Source of the DNA: a virus
Strand: one strand, 5' to 3'
DNA: 34,564 nucleotides
Virus record (IMG/VR): IMGVR_UViG_3300032245_000174
Span: 1-34,564 of that record
Part shown: positions 26,483-34,564 of the stretch, piece by piece
Layout of the letters: the number at the start of each line of letters is the position of its first letter
How positions within the stretch are numbered: position 1 is the stretch's first letter
The notes under the pieces: model-generated
Told to the model about the DNA's origin: nothing
Database searches by the model: none
What the model saw: only the letters and a program-made list of their open reading frames with translations
Program-made: the position numbers and the translations under genes

Positions 26483-28900
26483 TTATTCTCTACCTTTTCT
26501 AAAGTTTTCTTCTAATTGCTGCTGTAATCTTTCAGCCGCTTGTCGTTGTGAACGACCTTTTAAAAATCCTCTTGATTTTTCACCAAGATACTGACCTGCA
26601 ATCGCACCTTTAGGCCCTGCCACCGTACCGCCAACAACGCTACCAGCAGCAGGAAATTTCTCAGAAACTCGTTCTAGTCTTGATGTTTGCAATCCAGCAC
26701 CTTCATAACCATGAGTAGGCATTAATTGACCGGCATAGTTTAACTTATGAAATGATTGAATTTCCTCTGGATCAAATGCGTGTTTAATTTTTCTATCTAA
26801 GAAATTTAAACGACCATTTGCAGCATTTGCACTCCATTCACCTTTTTTACTAGCACCAGCACGATAAATATCTCTAGCTATAGCACCTTTCATTTCATTT
26901 TTTGCTGCTTGTGCTGCAATTCTAATATCTTCTGGAACTGGTATAAGTTCACCATTAACTTTAAAAGTTCCTCTTGATAATTGATCTGCGGTGTCATAAA
27001 TGTGCCGCCATTGGTCAAACTTTAAAGCATTTAATTCTTTAGGAATTACATCAAATGGTTTTGCTGTTTGAACGCCATTAGGGTCAATATCACCAAAAAA
27101 TGTTTTAATTCCTTTAGAGCCAAACAAAGTTTTTTCAGCTTGGTGCATACGATCAGCGATTTTATATAAATCACCACCACCAGCTAATGCAACATCTTTG
27201 TCAATAGCCTGGTTAATTGTTCTAATTACTTTGGCGTTTTCTTTAGTCCAACCTTTATTTAATGCTTTTTTAACGGCATCAAATGCAGAAATAGAATTAG
27301 CCGGATGGAAAGTGCCAACCTCATCAGTAAAACCAACAGTTTTAGCTAAATTAATTAATTTTTCAGCACTTGCTCCAACGCTTTCATTTTTTGTTAAACC
27401 AAGACCAGCTTTAAATTGTTCGTTTGATAAAAGTTTATCAACATTATTTGTATTGATTGGATTATCACCGACCGTATCTCTGGCTTTTTGATAAAGATCG
27501 TTTTTCTGTTGTTTAAACCAACCTGTCAAACCTTCTTCACCAGCAAATGCACTATTAATAGCTTGACCACGTTCATAATCGTCAGCAAAGTTTCTATTTG
27601 CACCAGTACGGTTAACTCGATCTTGAGCATAATTAGAAATAGCAACCTGTTCTTTAGCAAGTTGATCTTTCATAATTTGTGATGCCGGTGTATCGCCTTT
27701 TTTAGCAAGTGTGTACTCATTTCTGAGCATATCTTCATTGCCGGTTAACACGCCTTGACGAATGCCGTTAGTTTGATTTCCAAGAACATCCTGCAATATT
27801 TCACCGCGAACTGCCTGTTCTTTTTGTGGCGCATCTTGTCTAATCTTAGAAAGTTTAACTGTTGGGTAAACGCCTGTTGCGGTTTCCTCACCACTAATTA
27901 AACCACCGTAAGGATTAAATTCTGCTCTAGCAGCACCAACGCCAGCTAATTGTGTTGGCTCACCTTCTGTATAGCCTAATTTTTTACGTTTAAATTGTTC
28001 TTCCAATGCTGCATTTAAAGCAAATTTTTCTTTTGCTGCTTTTGCCGCATTAATGGCAGTATCAACGCCAGTATCAACAGCACCTAATACTTTACCGGCA
28101 ACAGGCTTAACTACTTTACCGGCAGCTGGACCAGCCGCAGCAGACAAAGTAAACATCATGTTTTCAACCATAGGCTTCGGAATGCCAGTTTGTGCAGAAA
28201 TCCAATCCGCACCTTTGTCCATATTTTGACCAACAAACTGCATTGCTTGCTGCGATGCTTCGCCTTGATATTCAGGTGTTTGTGTTACGCCAAAAGTTTG
28301 GCCTACAGGCTTGCTAAACGGCTCTACAAACTGTTTATACATTGCTTCCCTGCCACGTTCTGCAACGCCAGGTTTAACTAATCCTAGACCTTCTAAACCC
28401 TTTGCACCCGCATATCCGACTTCGGCAGCAAACGCACCAGGCAATGATTGAATCCCACCAATAGCTGTATCCAATATTCCAGCCACAGTTCTACCGCCAG
28501 CCGCAATAGGGTTTCTAGCTGGTGGTGTTGTTGGCGTTTGTTGTTGTTTTGATGCAGATTTAAACAAAGATTCAACGCCAGTCATATCTAATAAATCATT
28601 AGTTTTATCGCTAGGCTGCGATTGTTGCGTTGTCATCTTTTGACCAGATATAGCTGAAATCTCACGCGAAATAGCATCAATGTTTGATTGCGCTCTATTT
28701 CTTATTTCTGGATTTTGATTTGTTAAATTCTTTTTTTCTTGATTTAGTTCGCTTTGCAAAATACTAATGCGACCGGCATCGTCAGTAGTTGCAGACGGAA
28801 AAGATTCACGTTTACCGGCAGGTTTTGCAGCAGGTTTCCCGCCAAAAGACGATCTGGCAAATGAATCAATATCTTCAACATCAAGAATGTCGGATGCCAT
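26483..28900 (-). CDS. Large internal virion / DNA-ejection protein (805 aa)
   Basis: Long, mostly helical protein with two Gly/Ala-rich hydrophobic stretches. One lies near residues 130-165 (VAGILDTAIGGIQSLPGAF) and the other near the C-terminus (AAGSVVGGTVAGPKGAIAG), with a very basic Gln/Arg tail after it. The middle (AAQAAKNEMKGAIARDIYRAGASKKGEWSANAANGRLN, in pieces) is seen in large injection proteins of podoviruses. By size and order it corresponds to P22 gp16 or T7 gp16-type ejection proteins that form a channel across the cell envelope. No lytic transglycosylase motif is visible. Its ATG overlaps the upstream stop by one base (TAATG). Confidence 0.75.
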   Translation of the reverse strand: MASDILDVEDIDSFARSSFGGKPAAKPAGKRESFPSATTDDAGRISILQSELNQEKKNLTNQNPEIRNRAQSNIDAISREISAISGQKMTTQQSQPSDKTNDLLDMTGVESLFKSASKQQQTPTTPPARNPIAAGGRTVAGILDTAIGGIQSLPGAFAAEVGYAGAKGLEGLGLVKPGVAERGREAMYKQFVEPFSKPVGQTFGVTQTPEYQGEASQQAMQFVGQNMDKGADWISAQTGIPKPMVENMMFTLSAAAGPAAGKVVKPVAGKVLGAVDTGVDTAINAAKAAKEKFALNAALEEQFKRKKLGYTEGEPTQLAGVGAARAEFNPYGGLISGEETATGVYPTVKLSKIRQDAPQKEQAVRGEILQDVLGNQTNGIRQGVLTGNEDMLRNEYTLAKKGDTPASQIMKDQLAKEQVAISNYAQDRVNRTGANRNFADDYERGQAINSAFAGEEGLTGWFKQQKNDLYQKARDTVGDNPINTNNVDKLLSNEQFKAGLGLTKNESVGASAEKLINLAKTVGFTDEVGTFHPANSISAFDAVKKALNKGWTKENAKVIRTINQAIDKDVALAGGGDLYKIADRMHQAEKTLFGSKGIKTFFGDIDPNGVQTAKPFDVIPKELNALKFDQWRHIYDTADQLSRGTFKVNGELIPVPEDIRIAAQAAKNEMKGAIARDIYRAGASKKGEWSANAANGRLNFLDRKIKHAFDPEEIQSFHKLNYAGQLMPTHGYEGAGLQTSRLERVSEKFPAAGSVVGGTVAGPKGAIAGQYLGEKSRGFLKGRSQRQAAERLQQQLEENFRKGRE

Positions 28901-30591
28901 TATTCACCTTTATTAACTAAATTTTGCATAAATTTAATTTGACCTATTAAATTTTTATAGCCTTGCGAATTAACATCAATATTGCCTTTTTTATCTAAAG
29001 CATTTACAGACAAAAGAACTTCTCTCATTCCTTCTATATCTTTATTATTTTTAGCATCGGCAAAACGAATTGCGTTAACGTTTGCAACCTTACTCCATTT
29101 GTTTTGAAAATCTCTTGCTGAAAATGGGTCTTTGGTTTTGTTAAAAGCATTTTCAACGCCTTGATTAAAAAGATTTGTAGCAGTAGATAATGCGCGATTT
29201 ACTCTAGCAGTCGATTTAATTGCTTCTGGTGTCCATTGCGTAGTGCTAGATATTTCACCAGCTAATGCTTGACCAGCATTTGTATTATTAACACCAGCAG
29301 ATTTTGCTAATTCTGCTGTTTGTAATGCCATGTAATGACCTAGCTTGTTCAAGTTATCAGCATTGTCTGACGTAAATGGCAAACCAGCATAACCACCAGT
29401 TAAGTTTGCTAATATTTCAGCACCTTTACCAGTAGCAGTTTTATCAGCAAGTTTAATAATTTCATTATTATTAAATTGTTGATTTTGATATGTAGATGCA
29501 GCATTACTAGCGTTTGATCTAATTTGTTGTGCTGATTTTAATGTTTCTTGTGTTTCACCAGGACGCAAACGTACAGGCGGCCTATTTGCTGGCTCAACCA
29601 TTTGATTCGGTGCAGCCTGGTTTACAACAGGCGCATTAGGATTTACCTGTTGAATATTTTGTTGTTGTACAGGCTGCGGTGCATTTTGCTGTTGCACAGG
29701 CTGTGGCGCAACAATAGGTAACGAAAGTTCTTGGACTGACGTACCGTCTGCGCTATATACATAAGCAGTCGGCAAATTATTTTGATCTACATTGCCACTC
29801 ATTTCAATTCTTGAACCAGGTGGCAATTGTTTCTTCAATAATTCCATTCCAACCGTTATTTTTGGTGGAACATTACCTATTGATGGTGTTGTAACTGTTT
29901 GAACTATGCCAGCACCAGTATCAGCAGTTCCCGCTGTCGGTCTAAGTGCTGTTTCTTTTTCCGTTGGGCTTAATAATTCTTGGCTGCCACGAATAGCCAA
30001 TGATGCCAAACTTGTGCCTTTTGGAACGTTCTCAAGAATTGTTTTTTGAGAATCAATTAAATCATGTAAATCCTTATTTTTAGGATTTTTCTTTTTTAAC
30101 AGTTCTAATTCATTTATATATTTTTCTTTATCTTCAACACCTAAACGACCAAGAATATCTAATGGACCAGCAATAATTGCACGTTGTTCAGTATCTAAAT
30201 TTAATTTAGCTTTAATGCCTTTTGTTTGTGCATCACCCAACGTAGTTAAACGAGAAATAGTTGCATCACCAGTTAACGGTGCAATTTTAGGCAATTGTGC
30301 ATTTATTTTATTAATGTCAATACGACCGTCAGTCTGCCAATTTTCTGGATCAGATAAAAAAATCTGTGTATTAATTCGTTCTTTATTTTCTTGTGCTGCT
30401 TTGTCTGTTGCGTAAGCACCTTGCTCAGTAAGTTGTTGCTGCCTTTGTAGTTCCAAAGGGTTAATTTGTTGCGCTTGCTGAAATTGTCGCGCAGCATTAG
30501 CCGCATTAAGCAAACTGCTTAAATTAGTCATTGAATCTTGCTGTTTAATGCCTAATGCTATTTCAGGACGAATGTTTATATCTGCTGGCAT
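28900..30591 (-). CDS. Internal virion / DNA-ejection protein (563 aa)
   Basis: Helical N-terminal half with QQAQQINPLELQRQQQLTEQ near the start; then a Pro/Gln low-complexity linker (PQPVQQQNAPQPVQQQN, residues ~295-345) and a helical C-terminal domain with GAEILANLTGGYAG and LFNQGVENAFNKTKD. Position between two other ejection-type genes and the Gln-rich composition fit P22 gp20-like proteins, which leave the head with the DNA. No enzyme motif is apparent. Function assigned from context and general character. Confidence 0.7.
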   Translation of the reverse strand: MPADINIRPEIALGIKQQDSMTNLSSLLNAANAARQFQQAQQINPLELQRQQQLTEQGAYATDKAAQENKERINTQIFLSDPENWQTDGRIDINKINAQLPKIAPLTGDATISRLTTLGDAQTKGIKAKLNLDTEQRAIIAGPLDILGRLGVEDKEKYINELELLKKKNPKNKDLHDLIDSQKTILENVPKGTSLASLAIRGSQELLSPTEKETALRPTAGTADTGAGIVQTVTTPSIGNVPPKITVGMELLKKQLPPGSRIEMSGNVDQNNLPTAYVYSADGTSVQELSLPIVAPQPVQQQNAPQPVQQQNIQQVNPNAPVVNQAAPNQMVEPANRPPVRLRPGETQETLKSAQQIRSNASNAASTYQNQQFNNNEIIKLADKTATGKGAEILANLTGGYAGLPFTSDNADNLNKLGHYMALQTAELAKSAGVNNTNAGQALAGEISSTTQWTPEAIKSTARVNRALSTATNLFNQGVENAFNKTKDPFSARDFQNKWSKVANVNAIRFADAKNNKDIEGMREVLLSVNALDKKGNIDVNSQGYKNLIGQIKFMQNLVNKGE

Positions 30592-30594
30592 GGA

Positions 30595-31536
30595 TTAACC
30601 TCTACCCCAATAAGCTGCGCTATTTAATGGCTGAGAAACTGCTGCTGCTTGAGTAGCTGCTGGCTGCCTCATCATTTGACTAAATAAATAAGTGTTACCA
30701 ATATTTTGAGCCGCACCACCTAAAGCATTAGCAGAACCAACCTGACCGGCAGCTTGTGCAGCAGCACCGCCAGTAATTAATCCTGTTTGAGCATTAGCTA
30801 AATTGCTTGAAATATTTGCGGCAGTATTTCCATAATTCATTGCTGCTTGATTTGCTTGTTGCTGTGATGTTTGACCTAATCCAGCAATACTTGCTAATGT
30901 GTTGTAAATGTTATTACGCTGTGTTTGATAACGATTAAAAGCATTACCGTATTCTTGACTTGCCATGCCTTGATTGTAGTCATTCATACCTGTTAAAACA
31001 TTGCCGCCAATTAAACCGCCACCTTTATTTAAAGCAGCTTGATTTGCTAATTGACCTTGTTGCAATCTAAACGCATAACCAGGATCAAGATTGTTTTGGA
31101 AATCTTGTGCGTTAAATTGATGCGTTAAATAATCTTGACCTGTAGCAGTACCAATTGGCTGACCTTGTTCGTTATATTGCGTATATTGACCTGGCAACAA
31201 TGAACGAATTTGAGTTAATCCTTGATACCCTGCTCCACGACCAGCAGCAGTTTGCTGATTTTGAATATTAAATAATTCTCTTTGCTGGGCAAGATTTTCT
31301 TTGGCAGTTTGTCTTTGCAATTCTGCCGCACGATCTGAAGCAGCAGCTTGCGTACCGGCAGCACTACTAGCAGCATCGGACTGCATCATGCCACCGACTA
31401 CTTGACCGCCAATAGCAATAGCAGCAGTTAGAGGATCGTTATATTCCCCATAAGCCGCACCACCAGTAGGATCACCGATAGGATAATCAGTTGACATTGA
31501 TCGCGTTTGCGATCTGCTCATGTAATGTTTACGCAT
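30595..31536 (-). CDS. DNA-transfer protein, P22 gp7-like (313 aa)
   Basis: The N-terminus has DPLTAAIAIGGQVVGGMMQSDAASSAA (in pieces), an Ala-rich hydrophobic stretch, then a long Gln/Arg helical region (QRQTAKENLAQQRELFNIQNQQT). GLTQIRSLLPGQYTQY and DPGYAFRLQQGQLAN follow, and an Asn/Gln/Ala-rich C-terminus. This set of motifs is standard in small ejection proteins of podoviruses (P22 gp7 and its relatives). I chose ATG 31536 because GGAG stands seven bases before it, with an eight-base overlap with the GNAT-like gene. Confidence 0.8.
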   Translation of the reverse strand: MRKHYMSRSQTRSMSTDYPIGDPTGGAAYGEYNDPLTAAIAIGGQVVGGMMQSDAASSAAGTQAAASDRAAELQRQTAKENLAQQRELFNIQNQQTAAGRGAGYQGLTQIRSLLPGQYTQYNEQGQPIGTATGQDYLTHQFNAQDFQNNLDPGYAFRLQQGQLANQAALNKGGGLIGGNVLTGMNDYNQGMASQEYGNAFNRYQTQRNNIYNTLASIAGLGQTSQQQANQAAMNYGNTAANISSNLANAQTGLITGGAAAQAAGQVGSANALGGAAQNIGNTYLFSQMMRQPAATQAAAVSQPLNSAAYWGRG

Positions 31537-31906
31537 ATTTACTCCGTTCGCACTTTAGCAAGATTTTATCGTTTTCTTGCCCTATTTGTATAAAATTTAA
31601 CCGTTTGCAAAATGCTAACCCTCTGTCATTGCCTTTTTGTACAGAAGTAACCACTTCACCATATTTATCTAAAAGATTATTTAAAGTTTGTTTAATATGT
31701 TTCTTAATAGATGCTTTGGGTTTTTTGCCATATCCAACGTGAATTTCGTTTTCTTTTTGGATTACAGCACCAATAATTTCACCATTTTCAGTCAATGGCA
31801 CAAATTCCCAATCTTTTAACGCATCTTTAAACTGATTAAAATTAATTGGCGATCTATGTTTTACAGATTCGTAAATCATAAACATAGCTTGTTCTTGTTC
31901 TGTCAT
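31529..31906 (-). CDS. GNAT-like acyltransferase (125 aa)
   Basis: Small protein with the shape of a GNAT N-acetyltransferase: GEIIGAVIQKENEIHVGYG as the central beta pair, a long helix (KASIKKHIKQTLNNLLDKYG), then VQKGNDRGLAFCKRLNFIQIG, the typical N...a..f..klGF motif near the end. The acetyl-CoA loop (Q/RxxGxG/A) is not preserved in standard form. Proteins of this kind occur beside ejection and tail genes in podoviruses; substrate unknown. The start overlaps the preceding gene by four bases (ATGA). Confidence 0.65.
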   Translation of the reverse strand: MTEQEQAMFMIYESVKHRSPINFNQFKDALKDWEFVPLTENGEIIGAVIQKENEIHVGYGKKPKASIKKHIKQTLNNLLDKYGEVVTSVQKGNDRGLAFCKRLNFIQIGQENDKILLKCERSKYA

Positions 31907-32136
31907 ATATCGTAATAAGGAACTTTATAAGCCACACCGTTTACAGTCACATTAATAAACCCAACAGGATTAGCCGGTAAAGTTGCACTTCCAGCTGTTG
32001 CTGTTGTCGAACTGCTAAAGTTTAATAAATTCATAAAAAACTGTTGCCAGGCTCTAGTCGGTCTTTTGGTAGTTGCATCTAAAAATTCAGTCTGTGGATA
32101 AGGCTGGATTTGTGATGTGTTTGTTGTAATAGCCAT
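31903..32136 (-). CDS. Small tail-associated protein (77 aa)
   Basis: MAITTNTSQIQPYPQTEFLD leads to TTKRPTRAWQQFFMNLLNF and a C-terminal strand (GFINVTVNGVAYKVPYYDI). The motif FLD..T.rPTRaWqqFF..L is common in small phage proteins placed between gp10-like and ejection genes, and likely marks a minor virion protein. The start overlaps the gp10-like stop by one base (TAATG). Confidence 0.75.
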   Translation of the reverse strand: MAITTNTSQIQPYPQTEFLDATTKRPTRAWQQFFMNLLNFSSSTTATAGSATLPANPVGFINVTVNGVAYKVPYYDI

Positions 32137-34076
32137 TAGTTCACCCCAGCTTCAGCAACCAAATCAGCCGACACAATCACAGCCTTAACCGGATCAGTCA
32201 CTACAACCTCAAAAATTCTATCTCTTGACCAGCCTAATCTACGCCAAATAGCACGATTCTGATATTTACCTAGCGCACCAATACCAACCCAACGTTCATT
32301 TGACCATGTAGAACCACCGTCATTTGAGAACCGCAGCATAGCCTTTGGATTAACGTTTGAAATCTCAGTTCCAGATGTACCGGCAACCGCTAAACCTGCC
32401 AACGCAATACCTGCAATTGCACTATTAGAAATAGACTGCGTAATACCAGATAAACCAACACCAGGCTGAAATTGAATCTGCAATGTGCTGAAATATTGAC
32501 GCAAGAAATCCGTTACTAAATGCGGGCATCTGCGTAATCTACGAATAGGGCCTTCATCATCCGTATAGTTCTCAGGATCTAATTGGTAAATCTTTCCATT
32601 CTGCCAATCTCCCACCAAAACCAAGCCTTGAAACAATGCAGAGCAATTACCGCGATGGCGATGATAAACATTTTCAGAATCCACCCATAACCATTTATTC
32701 CACATTCCTGTTGATGTATCGTAAGACCAAGTTAAATCAATAGATGGGAACGTAACAACATAAAATTCATGGCCTTCTAACTGATAAGACCAAGCAATAG
32801 CATCTTCAATAAATTGATCTTTGATCGAATTCTCTACCGCATGAGTAGAAATGCGCTGTGGAATATAGCCGTTCATCATAACAACCTGGCCTTGACCACG
32901 ATCATTTCTTGACACATAAGCAAACGAATTGCCTAGCCTTGCCATCGTAAACTGTGCCGCAATACCATGCTGTGTCGATGTGCCAGGTATTCGTTGAAAC
33001 GCAAACGGGAATGTGCCGGTATCAACCCAAACCTCAGACGATCTTTCGCCCAATAGATACACTTCTCGATGGTCAACAATCATTGAAACCAAGTTATCAG
33101 GCGCACCGTCTTTGGACGCAAACGATAAAGCCCTAGTAATTGGGGATAACGCATCCGATGCAGCCCATTGCTGTGTGCCTGGTCTGTTATAGACAAAATA
33201 GTTGTCCACAATATCAACAGTTCCACCACCGCTAAACGCTCCATCCGTTGTCGGTATTTGGCTGAAATTTAAGGCGTATAACGTTCTACTGGTCAACGTT
33301 TGACTATTGTTGATGGTATATGTGCCTGTGCTGCCTGTACCCGTTCCTAGAGCCGTTATGATCGTTGTGGAAGTTACTCCAGAACCCTGAATAGTCTGGC
33401 CTGGGTATAACGTTCCTGTCACCGCTGAAGCAGTTAAAGTCGTGCCAGAAGTCGATGCAGTAATTACCGCACCCACCAATACAGACGTTAAAGTTTGGCT
33501 TACAACAGTTTGAGAATTATTAATTGTGTAAGTACCTGTACCGCCAGTTCCAGTACCTAATGCTGTGATAACAGTTGCATAAGCCATGCCAATACCGTAA
33601 ATGGCTTGGCCTACAGCAATAGTTCCACTACTCATCAAAGTAACAGTCAGAGTAGTGCCGGAAATAGAACCTACAAACACAGCCGATGCTGGGCTAGATA
33701 TACGCCAGGTATATCGGAATGCACCGTCAACAATGTAAACATTCAGCCCGTTGTCAGTAATACCAACGCGACCAGTTACGGAATTTAATGTGCCTACAAT
33801 GTTTGCTGAAAAGTCAGAATTGACTACATACACATACGCACCAGCAACAACAACCATCTGTTGCCCACCGGATACGGTACGCATTCCACGAATTTGGGTA
33901 TTTGCAGCAAGTTGTAAAAGTGCAGTTAAGCCTGGTGTTGGATACAACGCAACAATGCCACGTTCACCTGGGGCTTTGTTCGGATCAGCTTCACCATACC
34001 AATTGATAAGTTCTTGTGCGTCTTGATAAATAGACGGGGCTTCATACGATGGGCCAATAAATCCAAAGTCAGCCAT
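32136..34076 (-). CDS. P22 gp10-like packaged-DNA stabilisation / tail hub protein
   Basis: 646 aa against 472 in P22 gp10. The opening (FGFIGPSYEAPSIYQDAQELINWYGE, in pieces), PGERGIVALYPTPGL, then MRTVSGGQQMVVVAGAYVY and IVDHREVYLLGERSSEVW (about residue 340) are the standard gp10-family markers. The end RRLGWSRDRIFEVVVTDPVKAVI is typical too. The extra length is mostly two tandem beta modules at about residues 134-198 and 202-267, each with TLT..., GQ.I.G.G and GTGTG.TGTYTINNSQT. Related sequence is inserted in the gp4-like adaptor. gp10 forms the middle ring of the short tail that closes the portal. Confidence 0.9.
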   Translation of the reverse strand: MADFGFIGPSYEAPSIYQDAQELINWYGEADPNKAPGERGIVALYPTPGLTALLQLAANTQIRGMRTVSGGQQMVVVAGAYVYVVNSDFSANIVGTLNSVTGRVGITDNGLNVYIVDGAFRYTWRISSPASAVFVGSISGTTLTVTLMSSGTIAVGQAIYGIGMAYATVITALGTGTGGTGTYTINNSQTVVSQTLTSVLVGAVITASTSGTTLTASAVTGTLYPGQTIQGSGVTSTTIITALGTGTGSTGTYTINNSQTLTSRTLYALNFSQIPTTDGAFSGGGTVDIVDNYFVYNRPGTQQWAASDALSPITRALSFASKDGAPDNLVSMIVDHREVYLLGERSSEVWVDTGTFPFAFQRIPGTSTQHGIAAQFTMARLGNSFAYVSRNDRGQGQVVMMNGYIPQRISTHAVENSIKDQFIEDAIAWSYQLEGHEFYVVTFPSIDLTWSYDTSTGMWNKWLWVDSENVYHRHRGNCSALFQGLVLVGDWQNGKIYQLDPENYTDDEGPIRRLRRCPHLVTDFLRQYFSTLQIQFQPGVGLSGITQSISNSAIAGIALAGLAVAGTSGTEISNVNPKAMLRFSNDGGSTWSNERWVGIGALGKYQNRAIWRRLGWSRDRIFEVVVTDPVKAVIVSADLVAEAGVN

Positions 34077-34080
34077 GTTG

Positions 34081-34422
34081 TTATCTTTCTATCCAATTAA
34101 CCTGTTCATCGTTCCAAATGTATTCTTTTCCATCGCTAGGATAATCTACTGGCGCATTCCATTGGCAAGTTTCTTCATCTAAAACCCATGTTGAATAAAG
34201 TTTTGATGGAATAAAAGCATCACGTTCTTTATCGTATGTGCCGCCAATCATTGCGTAATTCTTGCGTAATGGTCTGCCTTCTGGATGCTGACCACCATAA
34301 GTATTGTATGAAGTTTGAACCCATTCACCAGGCGATGTATCTACAAAAGTATCAAAAAACTCTGGCTCTGCAACAATAACCTGAGTAACAACCCCATTAA
34401 CAATTTTTGCAAAATGGCTCAC
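34081..34422 (-). CDS. Conserved phage structural-region protein (113 aa)
   Basis: The start codon is GTG at 34422, giving MSHFAKIVNGVVTQVIVAEP. The middle holds PGEWVQTSYNTYGGQH and RKNYAMIGGTYDKERDAFIP, and the end STWVLDEETCQWNAPVDYP with a Trp-rich tail. This combination occurs in small proteins of many aquatic phages near tail genes. It overlaps the stop of the glycine-rich protein by three bases within GTGA. Role probably in tail or fibre; no enzyme motif. Confidence 0.8.
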   Translation of the reverse strand: MSHFAKIVNGVVTQVIVAEPEFFDTFVDTSPGEWVQTSYNTYGGQHPEGRPLRKNYAMIGGTYDKERDAFIPSKLYSTWVLDEETCQWNAPVDYPSDGKEYIWNDEQVNWIER

Positions 34423-34564
34423 GCTGTGTAACTCCCTGACGCAGTAAATGTTAATACGGTATTAGAACCATTAGTTGAAACAGTAGGCGATCCAGTAGTA
34501 ATTGCGGTGTAACTAGAAGTTGGAACGGAAATAATCACAACGCCAGAACCACCTGCACTACCAG
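34419..34564 (-). CDS. Glycine-rich tail protein, C-terminal end (wraps from position 1)
   Basis: This is the 3' part of the gene that begins at 934. It reads ...GSAGGSGVVIISVPTSS and ends NTVLTFTASGSYTA, with TGA at 34421-34419. The 34442-34564 part repeats 1-123, so only 34419-34441 (23 bases) is new sequence. Joined, the gene is 957 bases (318 aa). The stop overlaps the GTG start of the 113-aa gene. Confidence 0.8.
   Translation of the reverse strand, partial: GSAGGSGVVIISVPTSSYTAITTGSPTVSTNGSNTVLTFTASGSYTA
34442..34564. repeat. Right copy of 123-base terminal direct repeat
   Basis: Identical to positions 1-123. It marks closure of a circular assembly. No second copy of any neighbouring sequence extends the repeat: position 34441 (g) precedes the right copy, and the left copy starts the window. 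Confidence 0.9.

Noticed and set aside
1-34564. Physical direct terminal repeats as in T7
   Set aside because: Only 123 bases, inside a coding gene, with uninterrupted reading across the joined ends; headful packaging is expected for a P22-type terminase and portal.
1-34564. CRISPR arrays, tRNA genes, insertion sequences, attachment sites
   Set aside because: No regular repeat-spacer pattern, no cloverleaf, no transposase or integrase seen on either strand.

Overview
This window looks like a complete circular assembly of a small dsDNA tailed phage with a short (podovirus) tail and a P22-type virion. The first 123 bases are repeated exactly as the last 123 (1-123 = 34442-34564), so the unit is 34,441 bp, and a glycine-rich tail gene runs across the artificial break. 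The sequence is AT-rich by eye. The gene families are those usual in proteobacterial phages: P22-like portal, scaffold and coat, RusA and YbcO nucleases, a GH24 endolysin and a GTA-type holin. A Gram-negative, probably aquatic, host is an inference. I see no tRNA, rRNA, CRISPR array, transposon, integrase, DNA polymerase, primase or helicase.

Layout. All genes from about 20.04 kb leftward through position 1, and on across the junction to 24.1 kb, lie on the minus strand. Reading in the direction of transcription they are: early-left small genes, replication-associated and Holliday-junction nuclease genes (20.04-16.4 kb); a block of small genes with a GroES-like co-chaperonin and a Zeta-like kinase (16.4-14.4 kb); TerS, TerL, portal, scaffold and coat (14.4-8.3 kb); small virion proteins, a head-tail adaptor and tail fibres, one with an S74 self-cleaving chaperone domain (8.3-0 kb); then, across the junction, a gp10-like tail protein, a GNAT-like protein, three ejection proteins, a short tail fibre, and the lysis genes (34.4-24.1 kb). 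One rightward operon region (20.9-24.1 kb) carries an SSB-like protein with a RecB-type exonuclease, then an LPD29-like protein and several small proteins.

Control. A YdaS/Cro-like regulator (20632-20871) sits between divergent promoters. Five promoters with 17-bp spacers carry TTAA-type operators over the spacer and -10: early-left, the regulator's own, early-right, a second rightward promoter at 22.58 kb, and one at 20.54 kb with no protein gene behind it. The last would start transcription at the foot of a strongly structured region: a nested pseudoknot with a perfect 11-bp helix and a 23-position helix, then a U-run. I read this as an undescribed phage non-coding RNA, the most interesting item here. 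A second possible RNA control is the 3' hairpin of the first rightward operon. Its loop is complementary to the stereotyped Shine-Dalgarno sequence (CAAAGGGGAA) in front of eight early genes.

Limits. Functions come from reading protein motifs and gene order, and RNA structures were paired by eye. No homology search, folding-energy or covariation calculation was run.
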